A model generated the notes under the pieces. It did no database searches. It was not told the origin of the DNA and saw only the letters and a list, made by a program, of their open reading frames with translations. A stretch of DNA of 64,000 nucleotides, taken from assembly GCA_027886185.1 (NCBI GenBank), contig WOAB01000728.1, positions 1,736,001 to 1,800,000 on the forward strand, written 5' to 3'. Positions 46,626 through 57,562 of the stretch are shown here, one piece after another. Position numbers and translations under genes: made by a program. Numbering within the stretch: the first letter of the stretch is position 1; each line of letters starts with the position of its first letter. This DNA is from Rheum nobile (taxonomy: Eukaryota; Streptophyta; Magnoliopsida; Caryophyllales; Polygonaceae).

Positions 46626-47162
46626 ATGGGCACATTCATCTCTCACCAGAGGAACCCGAAAGAAGCTGAGGTGGCCCTGCCATCTCCAGTTAGGCTTAAG
46701 TTCCTGGTTCCCCCGCCGTGCTTTGAGGTCGGGGAGCCCAGTAGTCCACCTGAGGAGGTGAAGACCGTACTCGAGGAGTCGGTGGTGTTGGTGTCTGTTA
46801 GGGCCGAGGTTCCCGAGGAGGAGCCTAAAGCGGACCCAAGGGAAGACACGGAGGAAGAGGAGGACCCGGAAGAGGATCCGGAGGAGGACCCGAAAGAGGA
46901 TTCGGAGGAGGAGGACCCTAAGGAGGACCTCGAGGGGCAGGACTCCGAGTCCGATGGTTTGGAGCATTTGTTGGTGACCCGCGAGGACCCGGACAACGAC
47001 CCCAGACCAAATGTAAGGAATGCCGCGAACCAATTGGATGAGAACGAGTCTGTTTCTCACAACAATCCGGTAGGCAGTGACCAAGTTCCGGTCAACGCCC
47101 CAGCGATTTTCGACGCTGCGGCAATTAAGGCTATTCGGGGGATTGTGATGCAAGCTGTCATC
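46626..47162 (+). pseudogene. gag N-terminal part of T+, truncated by T- insertion
   Basis: The ATG at 46626 begins a 179-codon open stretch. It reads as a short N-terminus, then a strongly acidic Glu/Asp/Pro repeat tract (EEDPEEDPEEDPKED, about residues 76-101), then the start of a capsid-like region (DAAAIKAIRGIVMQAV). The frame is cut where the T- LTR begins at 47163; the last few residues of the apparent frame come from that LTR. It is judged to be gag from its place after the primer site and its match to the relic at 21380-21625. Confidence 0.65.
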
Positions 47163-48035
47163 TGTAACACCCCCAAATCGTAACACATTTGGAAATGTAT
47201 TACCGTCAGTGACCTCGGTTTCCACACCGAAGCCACCCCAGGCTTTACCGGTTTAAATACAAATCATAAACAACAATTATGATATAAATACCAAAATCTT
47301 TGGTTAAAACATATGTCTGTGGATTACATCCCAATCCCCATAGGACAAAACAGAGTGATCAGCGGAAGTCTTTGCAAAGTATAAATACAAGGGTCTTGAT
47401 CGTAATGATCACCCGCCAAGGATCGCAACCTGATAAATCCATTAAAACACCGTTTGCTTTTATAGTCGTTCTAGCCTTTGTTTCTCGGATTCTTATCTGA
47501 TGTGCCGAATCGAACGGATGACACCAGCCAACCATGCAGAGAATAATTACGGTTGGTTAGTCTAATGAAAGACTACGCAAGGGTACAAAGCAGAGTGGTT
47601 CGAAGTAGTCGTATTAGGTTAGACTCATCGTTTCTCGAATTAAAACCGATGACGATAGTCAACCACCATACTCCTACTAGAATATATCAAGCAGCATGAT
47701 CAAGAGAAGATTCTGAAAGACTGAGTCTTACAACAATCAACCCAAAAGAAGACTCCAATGAATTGAGTCTTATCGGAAAGCATGACAAATGTTGGGGAAC
47801 ATTAATTAATCATACAAGCGTTCAAAAACGACTTGATGTTTCGGTTCACGACCAACCTCACCACTTAACGCGAATCCAGATTGGAAAGAGAACGGTACTC
47901 TGATCAAAGTCAAGACGAGCTTTCCTAGCTGCACTATTCCCTAGCTGTACTACTCGTCTGAGGTTTATTAATCATGTGCTACGACAGCACTTATCTTATT
48001 TAATTCCAAAACGCGCATCACGTTATAGGCTTTTA

Positions 48036-48125
48036 AATATATGTATCGCCATGAGGGACATATATTGAATATATGTTTCGCCATGAGGGACATATAGGAC
48101 ATATGTTTCGCCATGAGGGACATAC
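48036..48125. repeat. tandem repeat, about 30 bp x 3, in T- LTR
   Basis: Three copies of ATATGT(A/TT)(T)CGCCATGAGGGACATA. Confidence 0.85.
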
Positions 48126-49158
48126 TCCTGAATGGGACGAATCCCAAGATTTGTAGCATCAGTTAAGTGCCACCATCTCTATACCCGAGTATAGAGATCG
48201 GTCATGACCCACCAAATGGTTTTTGGGTTTATCACCCTTTGCACCATTAATCATTATTAAGAAACGACTGGACTTCGAATATTCCATCGCTCCTACGAAT
48301 ACTCGTGCTAACTAAACAGTTCAACACATTAATAATCATATCAAAGCCATCCGGGCCATCATCATAATAATATAGATATTCATAATAGCGTTGTTCTAAC
48401 AGATATACAACCTATTATAATATCATATTCTTTTCACATCCTTGCCCTCTCGACAATTATCATAAGATATATATCTATAATAGTATTGCTCTAACAGATA
48501 TACAACCTATTATAATATCATATTTTAATCCGTATCATTTATCAAAACTGTTCCCAACAAAACAGTAAATTATTCCAAATTAATTAACAATCAAACCATT
48601 GATAATTAATGGAAGTATGGAATGATAAGCAAGAGCGAACCGCCACTTGCCTTAGATCAGTCGAAAGCTTTAACAAGCTTAGAGACAACGGTTCCTGAGT
48701 CTGAAACTAGGACAGATCCTGGATATTAAATCCCTCTGGAATGACCCATAACGAGACCCTAAGTTAGATTCAATATCTACATATATGAATCTAAAAGAAT
48801 AAGGAAGGAATCAAAGGAGTCAAGTCTCGCCCAAAGCCAAACACACACCTCGGACAAGCTCACCGCGGGTGCGGTGGAGCCCTTGCCGCGGATGCGGTCA
48901 GGCGACAGTGGCGAGAGCCTTTGACAGATTTCGATGGCGAACTCACCCCAAATCAATTCGTTCGACTTTGATTCGTTCTTGGTTTGATCTCCCAACACCT
49001 TAGGCCTTTGAATACCACTTAGGAGTATCTTTTCCAACACTCAAAGGGATCCGATCACCTCTCAAACGAAGCTCACAAGCTTGGTCTTTAATGGTGATTT
49101 TCTGAGGAGGAAGATGAAGATGCTCTGTTCTTGAGCTCGGTTTGATCCGATTCTCCCT

Positions 49159-49166
49159 CTTTTATA
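49159..49166 (-). promoter_or_regulatory. TATA box of T- LTR
   Basis: TATAAAAG on minus, about 490 bases into the LTR, at the position matching the T+ TATA box. Confidence 0.55.
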
Positions 49167-49658
49167 GGCCAAGCAAGGTGCTCACCCTCAGATGACATCA
49201 AGGAGGAGGTGGCCCGACCAGAGGACAGGCTACAAGGCCAGCTAAGGCGAGCTACGGCTTGCAAATCTGACGCTGACAACACGGATGACGGTGGTCGCGG
49301 GGTGCGGCAGGGTGCGGTGGGGGTGCAGTGGCCGACTCGTGACCGCCACTAGCATTGGCCTTCGCCGCGGGTGCGGCAGGGTGCGGCCAGGGTGCGGTCA
49401 AGGCCATTTTTGCCCCCTTTCGTCCGTTTTGTCTTTTCTTACCGAATGGTTAAATATTTTTAACCCCGGGTTAAATATATTTGTACATGAACGACCCTTT
49501 AACCCAAAAATACATTAACTGTATTTTATATTACTCAGAAAAATATTACAGAGATCAAATATCTCATAGAATGTCCGCACTTCTCTGAATTTAATCTGAC
49601 TTGTAATATGGGCAAGAGAAAATTTCAAAATTACCCTTACAAAATGAGGGATATTACA

Positions 49659-49680
49659 TTACCTCCCCCTTAAAAGAAGT
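49659..49680 (-). other. polypurine tract of T-
   Basis: The minus strand reads TTTTAAGGGGGAGGTAA against the LTR start. Confidence 0.75.
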
Positions 49681-49694
49681 TTCGACCCCGAAAC

Positions 49695-51071
49695 TTAGGC
49701 CAAAAACAACTCGGGAAAGCGTCTAAGCATATCCTCCTCAGTTTCCCAAGTCTCCCAGGTAACTTCTTCTGTCCCAGACTTGGACCACAAAATCCGTACC
49801 AATGGTACCACTTTGTTGCGCAATTGCTTTACACGGCGCTCGAGAATACGCACAGGTATCTCTTCATAGGTATCATTTGCTTGAATCTCGATGTCTTCAT
49901 AACTTAGCACATGAGACTCATCTGGTACGTATTTCCTCAGCAGAGATACGTGGAACACATTATGCACTGGATGTGCCAATGGCGGCAATGCCAAACGGTA
50001 CGCTAGAGATCCCACTCTGTCAAGAATTTCAAATGGTCCCACGTAGCGAGGGTTGAGCTTCCCACGCTTACCAAATCTGAACACGCCTTTAGATGGCGAG
50101 ACTTTGACAAAGACCTTGTCACCAACCTTAAATTCGACATTTCTACGCTTCGGATCAGCGTAAGATTTTTGTCGACTTTGAGCTGTCAGCATCCTTTGTC
50201 TTATTAAGGCAACATCCGAAGCAGTTCTCTCGACCAATTCTGGTCCGAGAAGAATCTTGTCGACATTCTCATCCCAGCAAATCGGAGATCTGCATCTACG
50301 ACCATACAAAGCTTCGAATGGAGCCATCTTGATAGTAGCATGCCAGCTATTGTTATATGTGAACTCGATTAGACTCAGGCTGTCCTCTCAGCTAGTCGGA
50401 CGATCGAGTACACATGCTCTTAACATATCCTCCAGGGTCTGGATAGTCCTCTCAGACTGTCCATCCGTTTGAGGATGAAATGCAGTCCTGAATCTCAATT
50501 CAGTTCCCATGGCCTTGTGGAGTTTCTTCCAGAACCTCGACATGAATCGGCCATCACGATCCGATACAATGGTCTTCGGAGTACCATGTAAACGGATAAC
50601 CTCGTGTAAAAACACTTCTAATAACTTCTAGGTTCCCCACGTTGACTTGATAGCCACGAAGTGAGCACTCTTCGTGAGCCTGTCAATGATAACCCAAATA
50701 GCATCTTTCTGACTCTTAGTCTTGGGTAATCATGTGACGAAATTCATTGCGATATCTTCCCATTTCCATTCTGGAACTGGAAGAGGTAGCAATTCACCAC
50801 CTGGTCTGTGGTGCTCTATCTTGACCTTCTGACAAGTCAAGCATTTCACCACGAATTCTGCCACATCCCACTTCATGTTGGGCCACCAGAACTTCATTCT
50901 GAGGTCCTTGTACATTTTACTAGAGCCTGGATGTACAGAGTAGGATGACGAATGGGCTTCTCTCATCACCAATGGACGAAGACCCTCAACGTCAGGCACA
51001 CAAATCCGGTCTTGAAACCAGAGTGATCCATCTTCCTGAATCACGAAACTGGGAGTTTTCCCGTCTATCAC
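49695..51071 (-). pseudogene. integrase with chromodomain, T-
   Basis: This is the cDNA-insertion enzyme, read on minus. The zinc site (HSSSYSVHPG, CLTCQKVK) lies within 51071-50730. The first catalytic Asp falls in the DIAMNFVT block, where Asn replaces the expected Asp of the MDF motif. VSDRDGRF (second Asp) and DGQSERTIQ (Glu) follow at 50615-50388. The C-terminal piece 50327-49695 has YVGPFEI and a chromodomain ending WETEEDMLRRFPELF. In-frame stops lie at 50732-50730 (TGA), 50630-50628 (TAG) and 50390-50388 (TGA). The chromodomain would direct insertion to particular chromatin marks in living relatives. Confidence 0.85.
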
Positions 51072-51088
51072 TTCACTACACTTCTTGA

Positions 51089-52402
51089 TCAGATCACGTC
51101 ATCAACTTGTTTCTCTCTGATCTGATCAAGAAGTGTAGCTTGGATTTCAAGCATACTCAGGTATCCTCGACTTTGATCGTACAAGATTTCAATCTCGCAT
51201 GACCCTTGGTTCAGCTTGGTCTGAGCCATAAGCAAAGCCACTACAGTCTCATGCGGCGTCTTCCGGCTTAACGCATCGGCTACTACATTAGCCTTGCCCG
51301 GATGATATAGTATATCGAGATCATAGTCCTTGAGTAGCTCTAACCAACGACGTTGTCTCATATTCAACTCCTTCTGAGTGAACACATACTTGAGACTCTT
51401 GTGGTCGGTGAAGACTTGGCATCTCACACCATAGAGATAATGTCTCCAAATCTTCAGGGCAAACACTACTGCCGCTAAATCCATATCATGTGTCAGATAG
51501 TTTTCTTCATAGGTTTTCAGCTGCCTTGACTCGTAAGCAATAACCTTGCCTATTTGCATCAACACGCATCCTAAACCACTTTTCGAAGCATCATTATAGA
51601 CCGTATAATCATCAGTTCCGTCTGGTAGCGTTATCACTGGTGTGGAGGTCAGACATTGCTTCAATTTCTGAAAACTGGCCTCGCACTTGTCATTCCAGAC
51701 AAACTTCTTGTGGACCTTACGAAGCAGACCGGTAATAGGTAGAGCGATCTTAGAAAATCCCTCTACGAACCGCCTGTAATATCCAGCAAGTCCAAGGAAA
51801 CTGAGCACCTCCTTCACATTCTGAGGCCGCTTCCAGTTAGCTACTGCTTCAATCTTTTGGGGATCAACCATTACCCCCTTCTCATTGATCACATGGCCTA
51901 AGAAAGCCACTTCTTTGATCCAAAAATCACACTTAGACAATTTAGCGTACAACTCATTTTGTCTAAGGATTGACAACACAATCCGAAGGTGTTCCTCGTG
52001 AACTGCCTCATTCGGAGAATAAATCAAAACATCATCGATGAAAACCACCACGAACTTATCCAAGTATTGGTGAAAGCATCGATTCATCAGGTCCATAAAG
52101 ACCGCTGGAGCATTGGTAAGTCCGAATGGCATAACTACGAACTCGTAGTGACCATACCTTGTCTGGAATGCAGTCCTCGGAATATCTTCCTCAAGAATTC
52201 TGAGTTGATGATAACCAGACCTCATATCGATCTTGGAAAAGACTTTAGCTCCCTGCAACTGATCTAACAGATCATCAATCCTTGGCAAAGGATATTTGTT
52301 CTTGATCGTGACTTTATTCAACTCACGATAGTCGATACAAAGTCGAAACGATCCATCCTTCTTCTTGACAAACAAGACCGGAGCACCCCCAAGGCGATGC
52401 AC
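51089..52402 (-). pseudogene. reverse transcriptase and RNase H, T-
   Basis: This 437-residue open segment carries the RT motifs VKKKDGSFRLCIDYREL, SKIDMRSGYHQLR, MPFGLTNAPAVF and the catalytic FIDD box, then the FLGLAGYYRRFV thumb. RNase H follows (YNDASKSGLGCVLMQ, TDHKSLKY, VVADALSRK). It ends at a TGA, and the integrase frame that follows is shifted. At its N-terminal side the frame changes near 52400, where it joins the upstream segment. The usual Cys/Ser of the RNase H start (YSDAS) reads YNDAS. Confidence 0.87.
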
Positions 52403-52799
52403 TTGGTCTTATATAACCCTTGTCGAGAAGATCCTCTAGTTGCTTCTTCAACTCTTGCATCTCAGCAGAAGCCATCCGGTACGGTGCCTTCAAAATCGGC
52501 AGAGTACCTGGTTCGAGATCAATTGAAAATTCCATGACACGATGCGGGGGTAATCCATGAATTTCTTCCGGAAAGACATCCGAAATTTCACGAATCACAG
52601 GAATATCAAGAATGGTTGGTTCATCTTTCATGGGCGAATCCAGATAGCAAAGGTACCCGACACAACCCTGTCGAAGTAGCTTAAACGCAGCCATCGCATT
52701 GATAAGCCTGCCGTTATCAGTGTCATTCCGACTCTTAAATTTGCACACGCTCTGGTCCCCAGATGACAATGTCACAGTTCTTGTACTAAAGTCGATTAC
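52323..52799 (-). pseudogene. protease-RT linker and RT start, T-
   Basis: On minus this piece reads DVFPEEIHGLPPHRVMEFSI and ends in the RT entry KKQLEDLLDKGYIRPSASPWG. A frame change near 52400 moves translation to the next segment. The protease and gag that would precede it are separated by the A3 insertion at 52800 and lie outside the window. Confidence 0.8.
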
Positions 52800-53302
52800 T
52801 GATAACAGGAATTTGTCGTTCTAATTCCTACTATGCAAAATATCCAAACAAACCCTAAACCGTAGTCCTAGGTAAGTAAAGGTCAAATCCGTAGGGAGGC
52901 GGATTCTATCTTAGTATGCAATTTATATGTCAATCAAAAGTAACCAAAGGGGGGTTTTGTGAGTTTTAGTAATCTAAGCATGCAAAAGTAAACAAAGTAA
53001 AATATGATGAAATCAGTGATGGGGAAAAGCACTTAGTCAAACAAGATCCACTATTCGTATGACAAATTGATCATAGATACTCATTCAAAATCTCATGCAA
53101 TGGTGATTCCAATTCCTTTTCAGATATAACTAATAGCACAACCAGATACTATTAGCACTAACTAATTAAACAACCCTGAAACTATCAAGATTCAGTTTAA
53201 CAGCAGCTTTACGGATAGGAATATAGTTGGATACAATTATAGCATAAAACAACCAGCTTTTATCGTAGAATGTAAATCAATTCTCTTCTGCATAAGACTA
53301 GC
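52800..53302 (-). repeat. A3 3' LTR, first part (split by A2)
   Basis: It starts TGATAACAGGAATTTGTCG and is colinear with the A1 and A2 LTRs for 503 bases, then stops at CTAGC where A2 begins. It continues at 59578. The bases before it, ATTAC (52795-52799), are the candidate left target duplication. Confidence 0.88.
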
Positions 53303-54748
53303 TGATAACAGGAATTTGTCGTTCTAATTCCTACTATGCAAAATATCCAAACAAACCTTAAACCGTAGTCCTAGGTAAGTAAATGTCGAATCCACAGGGA
53401 GGCGAATTCTATCTAATTATGCAATTTGTATGTCAATCCAAAGTAACCAAATTGGGGGTTTTGATTGTTTTAAGTAACTAAGCATGCAAAAGTAAACAAC
53501 TAGATGTGATGAAAATCAGTAATGGGGAAAAGTACTTAGTCAAACAACATCCACTATTCGTATGACAAGTTGATCATAGATACTCATTCAAATCTCATGC
53601 AATGGTAATTCCAATTCCTTTTCAGATATAACGAATAGCACAACCAGATACTATTAGCACTAACTAATTAAACAACCCTGAAACTATCAAGATTCAGTTT
53701 AACAGCAGCCTTACGGATAGGAATATAGTTGGATACAATTCTAGCATAAAACAACCAGCTTTTATCCTAGAATGTAAATCAATTCTCTTCTGCATAAGAC
53801 TAGCACAACCAGTTACTAATACGATGCAGTTGCTACTCTGAAATAGATATGCTCAACCAGTAACAATCTAAATCTAGCAATAGATCAACAATAATAAACC
53901 CTAGATGCGTCCAAATAGAGATTATCAATATCAATCATAAGCAACTTAAGCAAGAGAAAGATAAAAACCATGCAATAGATTAAGAACAAGAATCTCACAA
54001 CTTAATCCAAACGAAAGCTTCAGCGTCTGACTAAGCCAGGGAGGCTTAGTTCTGCATAGCAAATACATAGAGAGAAAATTAGGGTTCGAAAGAAAAAGAT
54101 GATATATCCAAGATAGGCAAACAAGCCTTTTCTCAACCCTAATATACTAAAGGAAATAAAATCTAAATTAACCTAAAACGAATTAATAAAATAATAATAA
54201 TCAAACAAACTAAAATAGGGAAATTAATCCCGTAAGCATTTCGGCCTCCAATTCTCGGCGTGCCTCGTCCGCACTCGGCCTCATCCCACGCAGCTCAGCG
54301 GGCGGCCCACTCCAGCAAATGCTTCGCGTGGGCTTCTTCTCTCAGCGTGACATCTCGGCCCAGCATCAGCAATTCATTCTCCCGCTGATGTCATGAAGAT
54401 GACATGGTGGCATCATGCTCCGCTTCATTCTTTCTGTTTCAATTTCACGCGTTTATCTTCACGGTGGGCCGGACTCTCTCCTTTTGGGCCTTTAGCCCCT
54501 TTTATTTGTATGTGGGCTTCCTTCTTCATTTAATATGGGCTGGCACTTCATGGGTCTAATTTCCTCCTTCCGATCCCGGCAATCACGTGGCTTTTAATTA
54601 ATCAATTACCAAACTTCGCCCCCACACCTCTAAATACACCAACTTCGCCCCCAAATGCCATGCACATGAATGTGTCTAAATCTATCCGAATTACACCAAT
54701 AAAACCTCTAATGACTCTTACTTAAGCCCTACAAAGTAGTGCTTATCA
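53303..54748 (-). repeat. A2 LTR 1 (3' LTR, 1446 bp)
   Basis: It starts TGATAACAGGAATTTG and ends GTGCTTATCA. The central part 54230-54600 differs from A1 and A3 LTRs but matches A2 LTR 2. Confidence 0.92.
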
Positions 54749-56310
54749 AACCACCCCATGCTTAGACCTTTGCTCGTCCTCGAGTAAAGTAATAAAGAGT
54801 CTACTCCTCCAATGTAGCATCCAAGATCGCAGGAAGCATATCCTCCAACTAAGAGTCACCTAACCCATGCCAAGCTCCTGGCACCAATCTCATTCACAAC
54901 ACATCCACAACTCAACAAGCTTAAGGGGCAAGCAGAGTACTTCCCCCAAGCTAAACTCGGACATCCAATAGTGAGAGTAACCTCTAATCCTAGCCTCCAT
55001 CTATTGCTCCTTATGTCTCCCAGAGTGACCTACCCGATAATCCTTCTTTGACTCCTCTTCTTATGACGCCTCGCCAAGAATAATGAGAAATCCTAAAATC
55101 ACTCTTCTTCTTTTCGCTCATTTTGCCAAGGCACCCTTTCGGGTTTTCACCAAGCCACTCATTTCATTTTCCAATAGATGTACTCACATAAGCTCACGTC
55201 ACTCTTGACCTCATATTACCCCAGCCTAATGTTGGTCCAAGCCACCGGCTTATTGCCTAGGCCGCCCTTTCGGGTTTTCGACCTATCCCAGGATTTTTAT
55301 GATAGCCTTTTTCAATTTTTTTGGCTCTTTTCATTTTTTTTTTCATTTTTTCTCCTCAACAGCGTAGCAAGTATAAAACCTCACCCCATGCTTAAACATT
55401 GCATTTTCCTCAATGTAATGAAAGACAGAAGAATAAAGCACAGGGAAAAGCAAAAAATAACTCACAACGTTGCCGAGTTGGCTTGGGACATTTCGTTGTT
55501 GCTGGCGGTGTAGTCATAAAAGCTCTTATCCAGGATGTCTGGCATCAACGCCATTATCTTCATCTACCGTGCAACCATAAGAAACCACTGTGAAGTGCGG
55601 TGGTTATACAAGAACTCAGGGCGGCACGGCCTTCAACTCCATCAACTTGTACCATGCAACCAAAAGGAACCACTGTGGGGAGTAGTGGTCAATCAAGGGA
55701 ACGGGGTTGCAAGGCCTTCAAAAATGGGCCCAGATGTCGTCGTGGTTGGGCCCTGGTGTACCTCCTCTCCAGCTGTCGACTGTAGGGCCATCATCGTTGC
55801 CAAGTAAAAGTAGGGTGAATGTAATCTTCTGTTAGCAACATGATGCGCACCTTTTCGTGGAGAATCTGGACAGTTGGGTAAATTTTTTTATTTTTTATTT
55901 TTTTATTTTTGACTTTTTCTCCCCGTTTAAGGTCTTTTCGGGGTATCTTATTTTCGTCTTTTGCTCCCCGTTTAAGGTTTTTTCGGGGCCCATTTTTTTC
56001 GATTTTTTTTTACTTGAGAAAGTGCGGCGGTCGCCGTAATTAAACGGCGGTCGCCGTTTTTAGGTCGTAGCCAACTTTCTTGGCGAGGCAATTGGGGCGG
56101 TCGCCGTAAGGTTTGCGGTGGGCGCCGTGAACACCATCTCCATTTTTTTTTATTTTTTTTTTTTGCTTCCTGCAGGTTAGTTCAACACAAAAACTAAAAG
56201 AAAAACAATAGAAATTGACTAAGGGAAACAAAATAAACTAACTAACCTCGGGTTGCCTCCCGAGTAGCGCCTTAGTTAGTGTCGTTGGCTCGACATAGTG
56301 CTCAACTTCT
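54749..56310 (-). other. A2 non-coding 3' internal region
   Basis: Colinear with the corresponding A1 and A3 regions. It starts with the polypurine tract (AACCACCCCATGC on plus). CTCCCCGTTTAAGG...TTTTCGGGG occurs twice at 55919-55987. Palindromes of ACGGCGGTCGCCGT type lie at 56024-56129. No pol domain is present. Confidence 0.75.
56024..56129. repeat. palindrome cluster, A2 untranslated region
   Basis: GCGGCGGTCGCCGT, ACGGCGGTCGCCGT, GGGGCGGTCGCCGT and GCGGTGGGCGCCGT at the position matching the A1 and A3 clusters. Confidence 0.9.
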
Positions 56311-57312
56311 TCAACTCGGGTTGCTCCTATCACTTGAACTGCTGAGGTCTATATCAGGGGGATGCCATTTTGTGTGCTCCATGTTGAGCCTTTCCCCCAT
56401 GCTTGTGCCCTTCATGATGGTTGGACCGATGTTCATATCTATGAATGCACTTGTCATCTTCAGAAACGGTCTACCCAGCATCTCAAGGGCTGCATGTATG
56501 TCCTGCCCTGTATCCAGCATGTAAAAATCTGCCACCTGAATTAAGGCTTCCTTCTTGTGCTTCCCCTTTGGTTTCTTCTTTATATTGCCCAGCGCCCTTA
56601 AAAACTTTGTGTAGCGAGGGATGCAATTTGCCAGTTCGATCAAGGGAATGGTTGCCTCGCAGATACTGAAGGTTTCATATAGCTCTTTGTCATTCTTCAG
56701 CCTTCGAGTATCTTGTACTGCCTCAGGGAGGGGCGTGACGGGGTGCAGCGCAATGAGCGGGGAGGAGTTTAGACGCACATACTCATCATAGGCAGCCTCG
56801 AGAGGGTCGGGGGCTGCCGGGGCATTTTCGAGAGGAACGAGCGTCGCAGGATCGTTTTCGCGATCGCGACTCTCCTCCTCTTGGTCGCTGAATTCCTCCA
56901 GTCCCATAAAATACTCTTCTTCAGAAAGCACAACGCGGTCCAAAATATCGTCTGGAATACCCATCTCCTCAGTGGGTGAACCGAGGTCGAGGTATACCTC
57001 CCGCGGTCTTGGGTTCTCTTCTGCAGATATCTCGCTGTATTCTGCACCCATCTCACAAATTTGTTCCTCCCTTTCAGCTAAGGGGGCGACATGCAGCTGC
57101 TCAGTACTTTGTAGGATCATCGAGAAGACATTCTCTTCCCGGTGCACCACTGGGTGCGATAGTGGTTCTGCCGACGTCATGGTCTCCATTCTGCTCACTG
57201 CTTGCACCATTTGCTCCGTCTGCCTCTCAATGATCTGGATATTGGACTTTATTTGTTGTTCAAGTTGGATCGTGTTCTGTTTGAAAGATCGAAACATGTC
57301 CTCCAATGACAT
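56311..57312 (-). pseudogene. gag-protease of A2, divergent and lacking the protease active site
   Basis: This is a 333-residue open frame on minus. It has a coiled-coil-like N-terminus (QIIERQTEQMVQAVSRME), an acidic middle, then RLKNDKELYETF and RYTKFLRALG blocks equivalent to those in A1 and A3. The protease part retains ADFYMLDTGQDIHAALEMLGRPFLK. The region that should hold the DLGAS active site is missing after KKKPKGKHKK, so the protease cannot work. Identity to A1/A3 gag is low although the LTRs and leader match, suggesting replacement of the gag segment. No Arg-Arg repeat array is present. There is one Arg-rich ESRDRENDPA remnant with a TCGCGATCGCGA palindrome near 56860. Confidence 0.8.
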
Positions 57313-57542
57313 GGAGGGACTTGGATTATGCCCATAACTCGAATTAGGGTGATCTCTCCACCCTGGAGTGTATGCGTATGAGTATGGGTCATATCACGGC
57401 TCCTGCTGGAATTGGGGAAATCTATCCATCTCTGTAACAAAATCAAAAAGGAAAAACAAAAATCAATAGCACGGGTGTGGACCGTAAGATAGGTCCACAC
57501 AAAAGTTGACGCACAAATCGCACACAAAATAGATTATTGCCT
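57313..57542 (-). other. A2 leader with short gag relic
   Basis: Nearly identical to the A1 leader and gag start (TGGAATTGGGGAAATC words) up to about 57335, where A1-like sequence joins A2-specific gag. There is no separate gene. Confidence 0.7.
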
Positions 57543-57559
57543 CCCCGGCAACGGCGCCA
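57543..57559 (-). other. primer-binding site of A2, tRNA-Asp type
   Basis: The minus strand reads TGGCGCCGTTGCCGGGG, three bases from the LTR at 57563. Confidence 0.88.
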
Positions 57560-57562
57560 ATT

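Larger units (their letters stand above)
37562..47162 (+). mobile_element. T+: Tekay-like gypsy element, 5' portion, interrupted by nested insertions
   Basis: The 5' LTR is at 37562-39960 and the initiator-tRNA primer site at 39965. The leader continues to 40150, resumes at 46501 after the A1 insertion (duplication CTTTA), and gag starts at 46626. Gag stops at 47162, where a minus-oriented relative (T-) is inserted. The remainder lies beyond the window edge or is lost. Confidence 0.85.
47163..49658 (-). repeat. 3' LTR of T- (2496 bp)
   Basis: It begins TGTAACACCCCC and ends GGGATATTACA, like the LARD-like LTRs. The minus-strand TATA box, TATAAAAG, is at 49166-49159. GC-rich words (GGGTGCGG and GCGGGTGCGG types) cluster at 48862-48903 and 49287-49403. 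Confidence 0.9.
47163..52799 (-). mobile_element. T-: Tekay-like gypsy element, 3' portion, inserted in T+ gag
   Basis: The 3' LTR at 47163-49658 is followed on its right by a polypurine tract and then pol on the minus strand up to 52799, where A3 is inserted. The 5 bases before the LTR (TCATC, 47158-47162) are the candidate duplication; the partner is off-window. The chromodomain at the integrase end supports a Tekay/Del-like chromovirus. Confidence 0.87.

Noticed and set aside
46643..47225. Serine-rich and leucine/valine-rich frames on minus opposite T+ gag
   Set aside because: They are antisense reading of the acidic repeat tract; the plus frame has the gag context.
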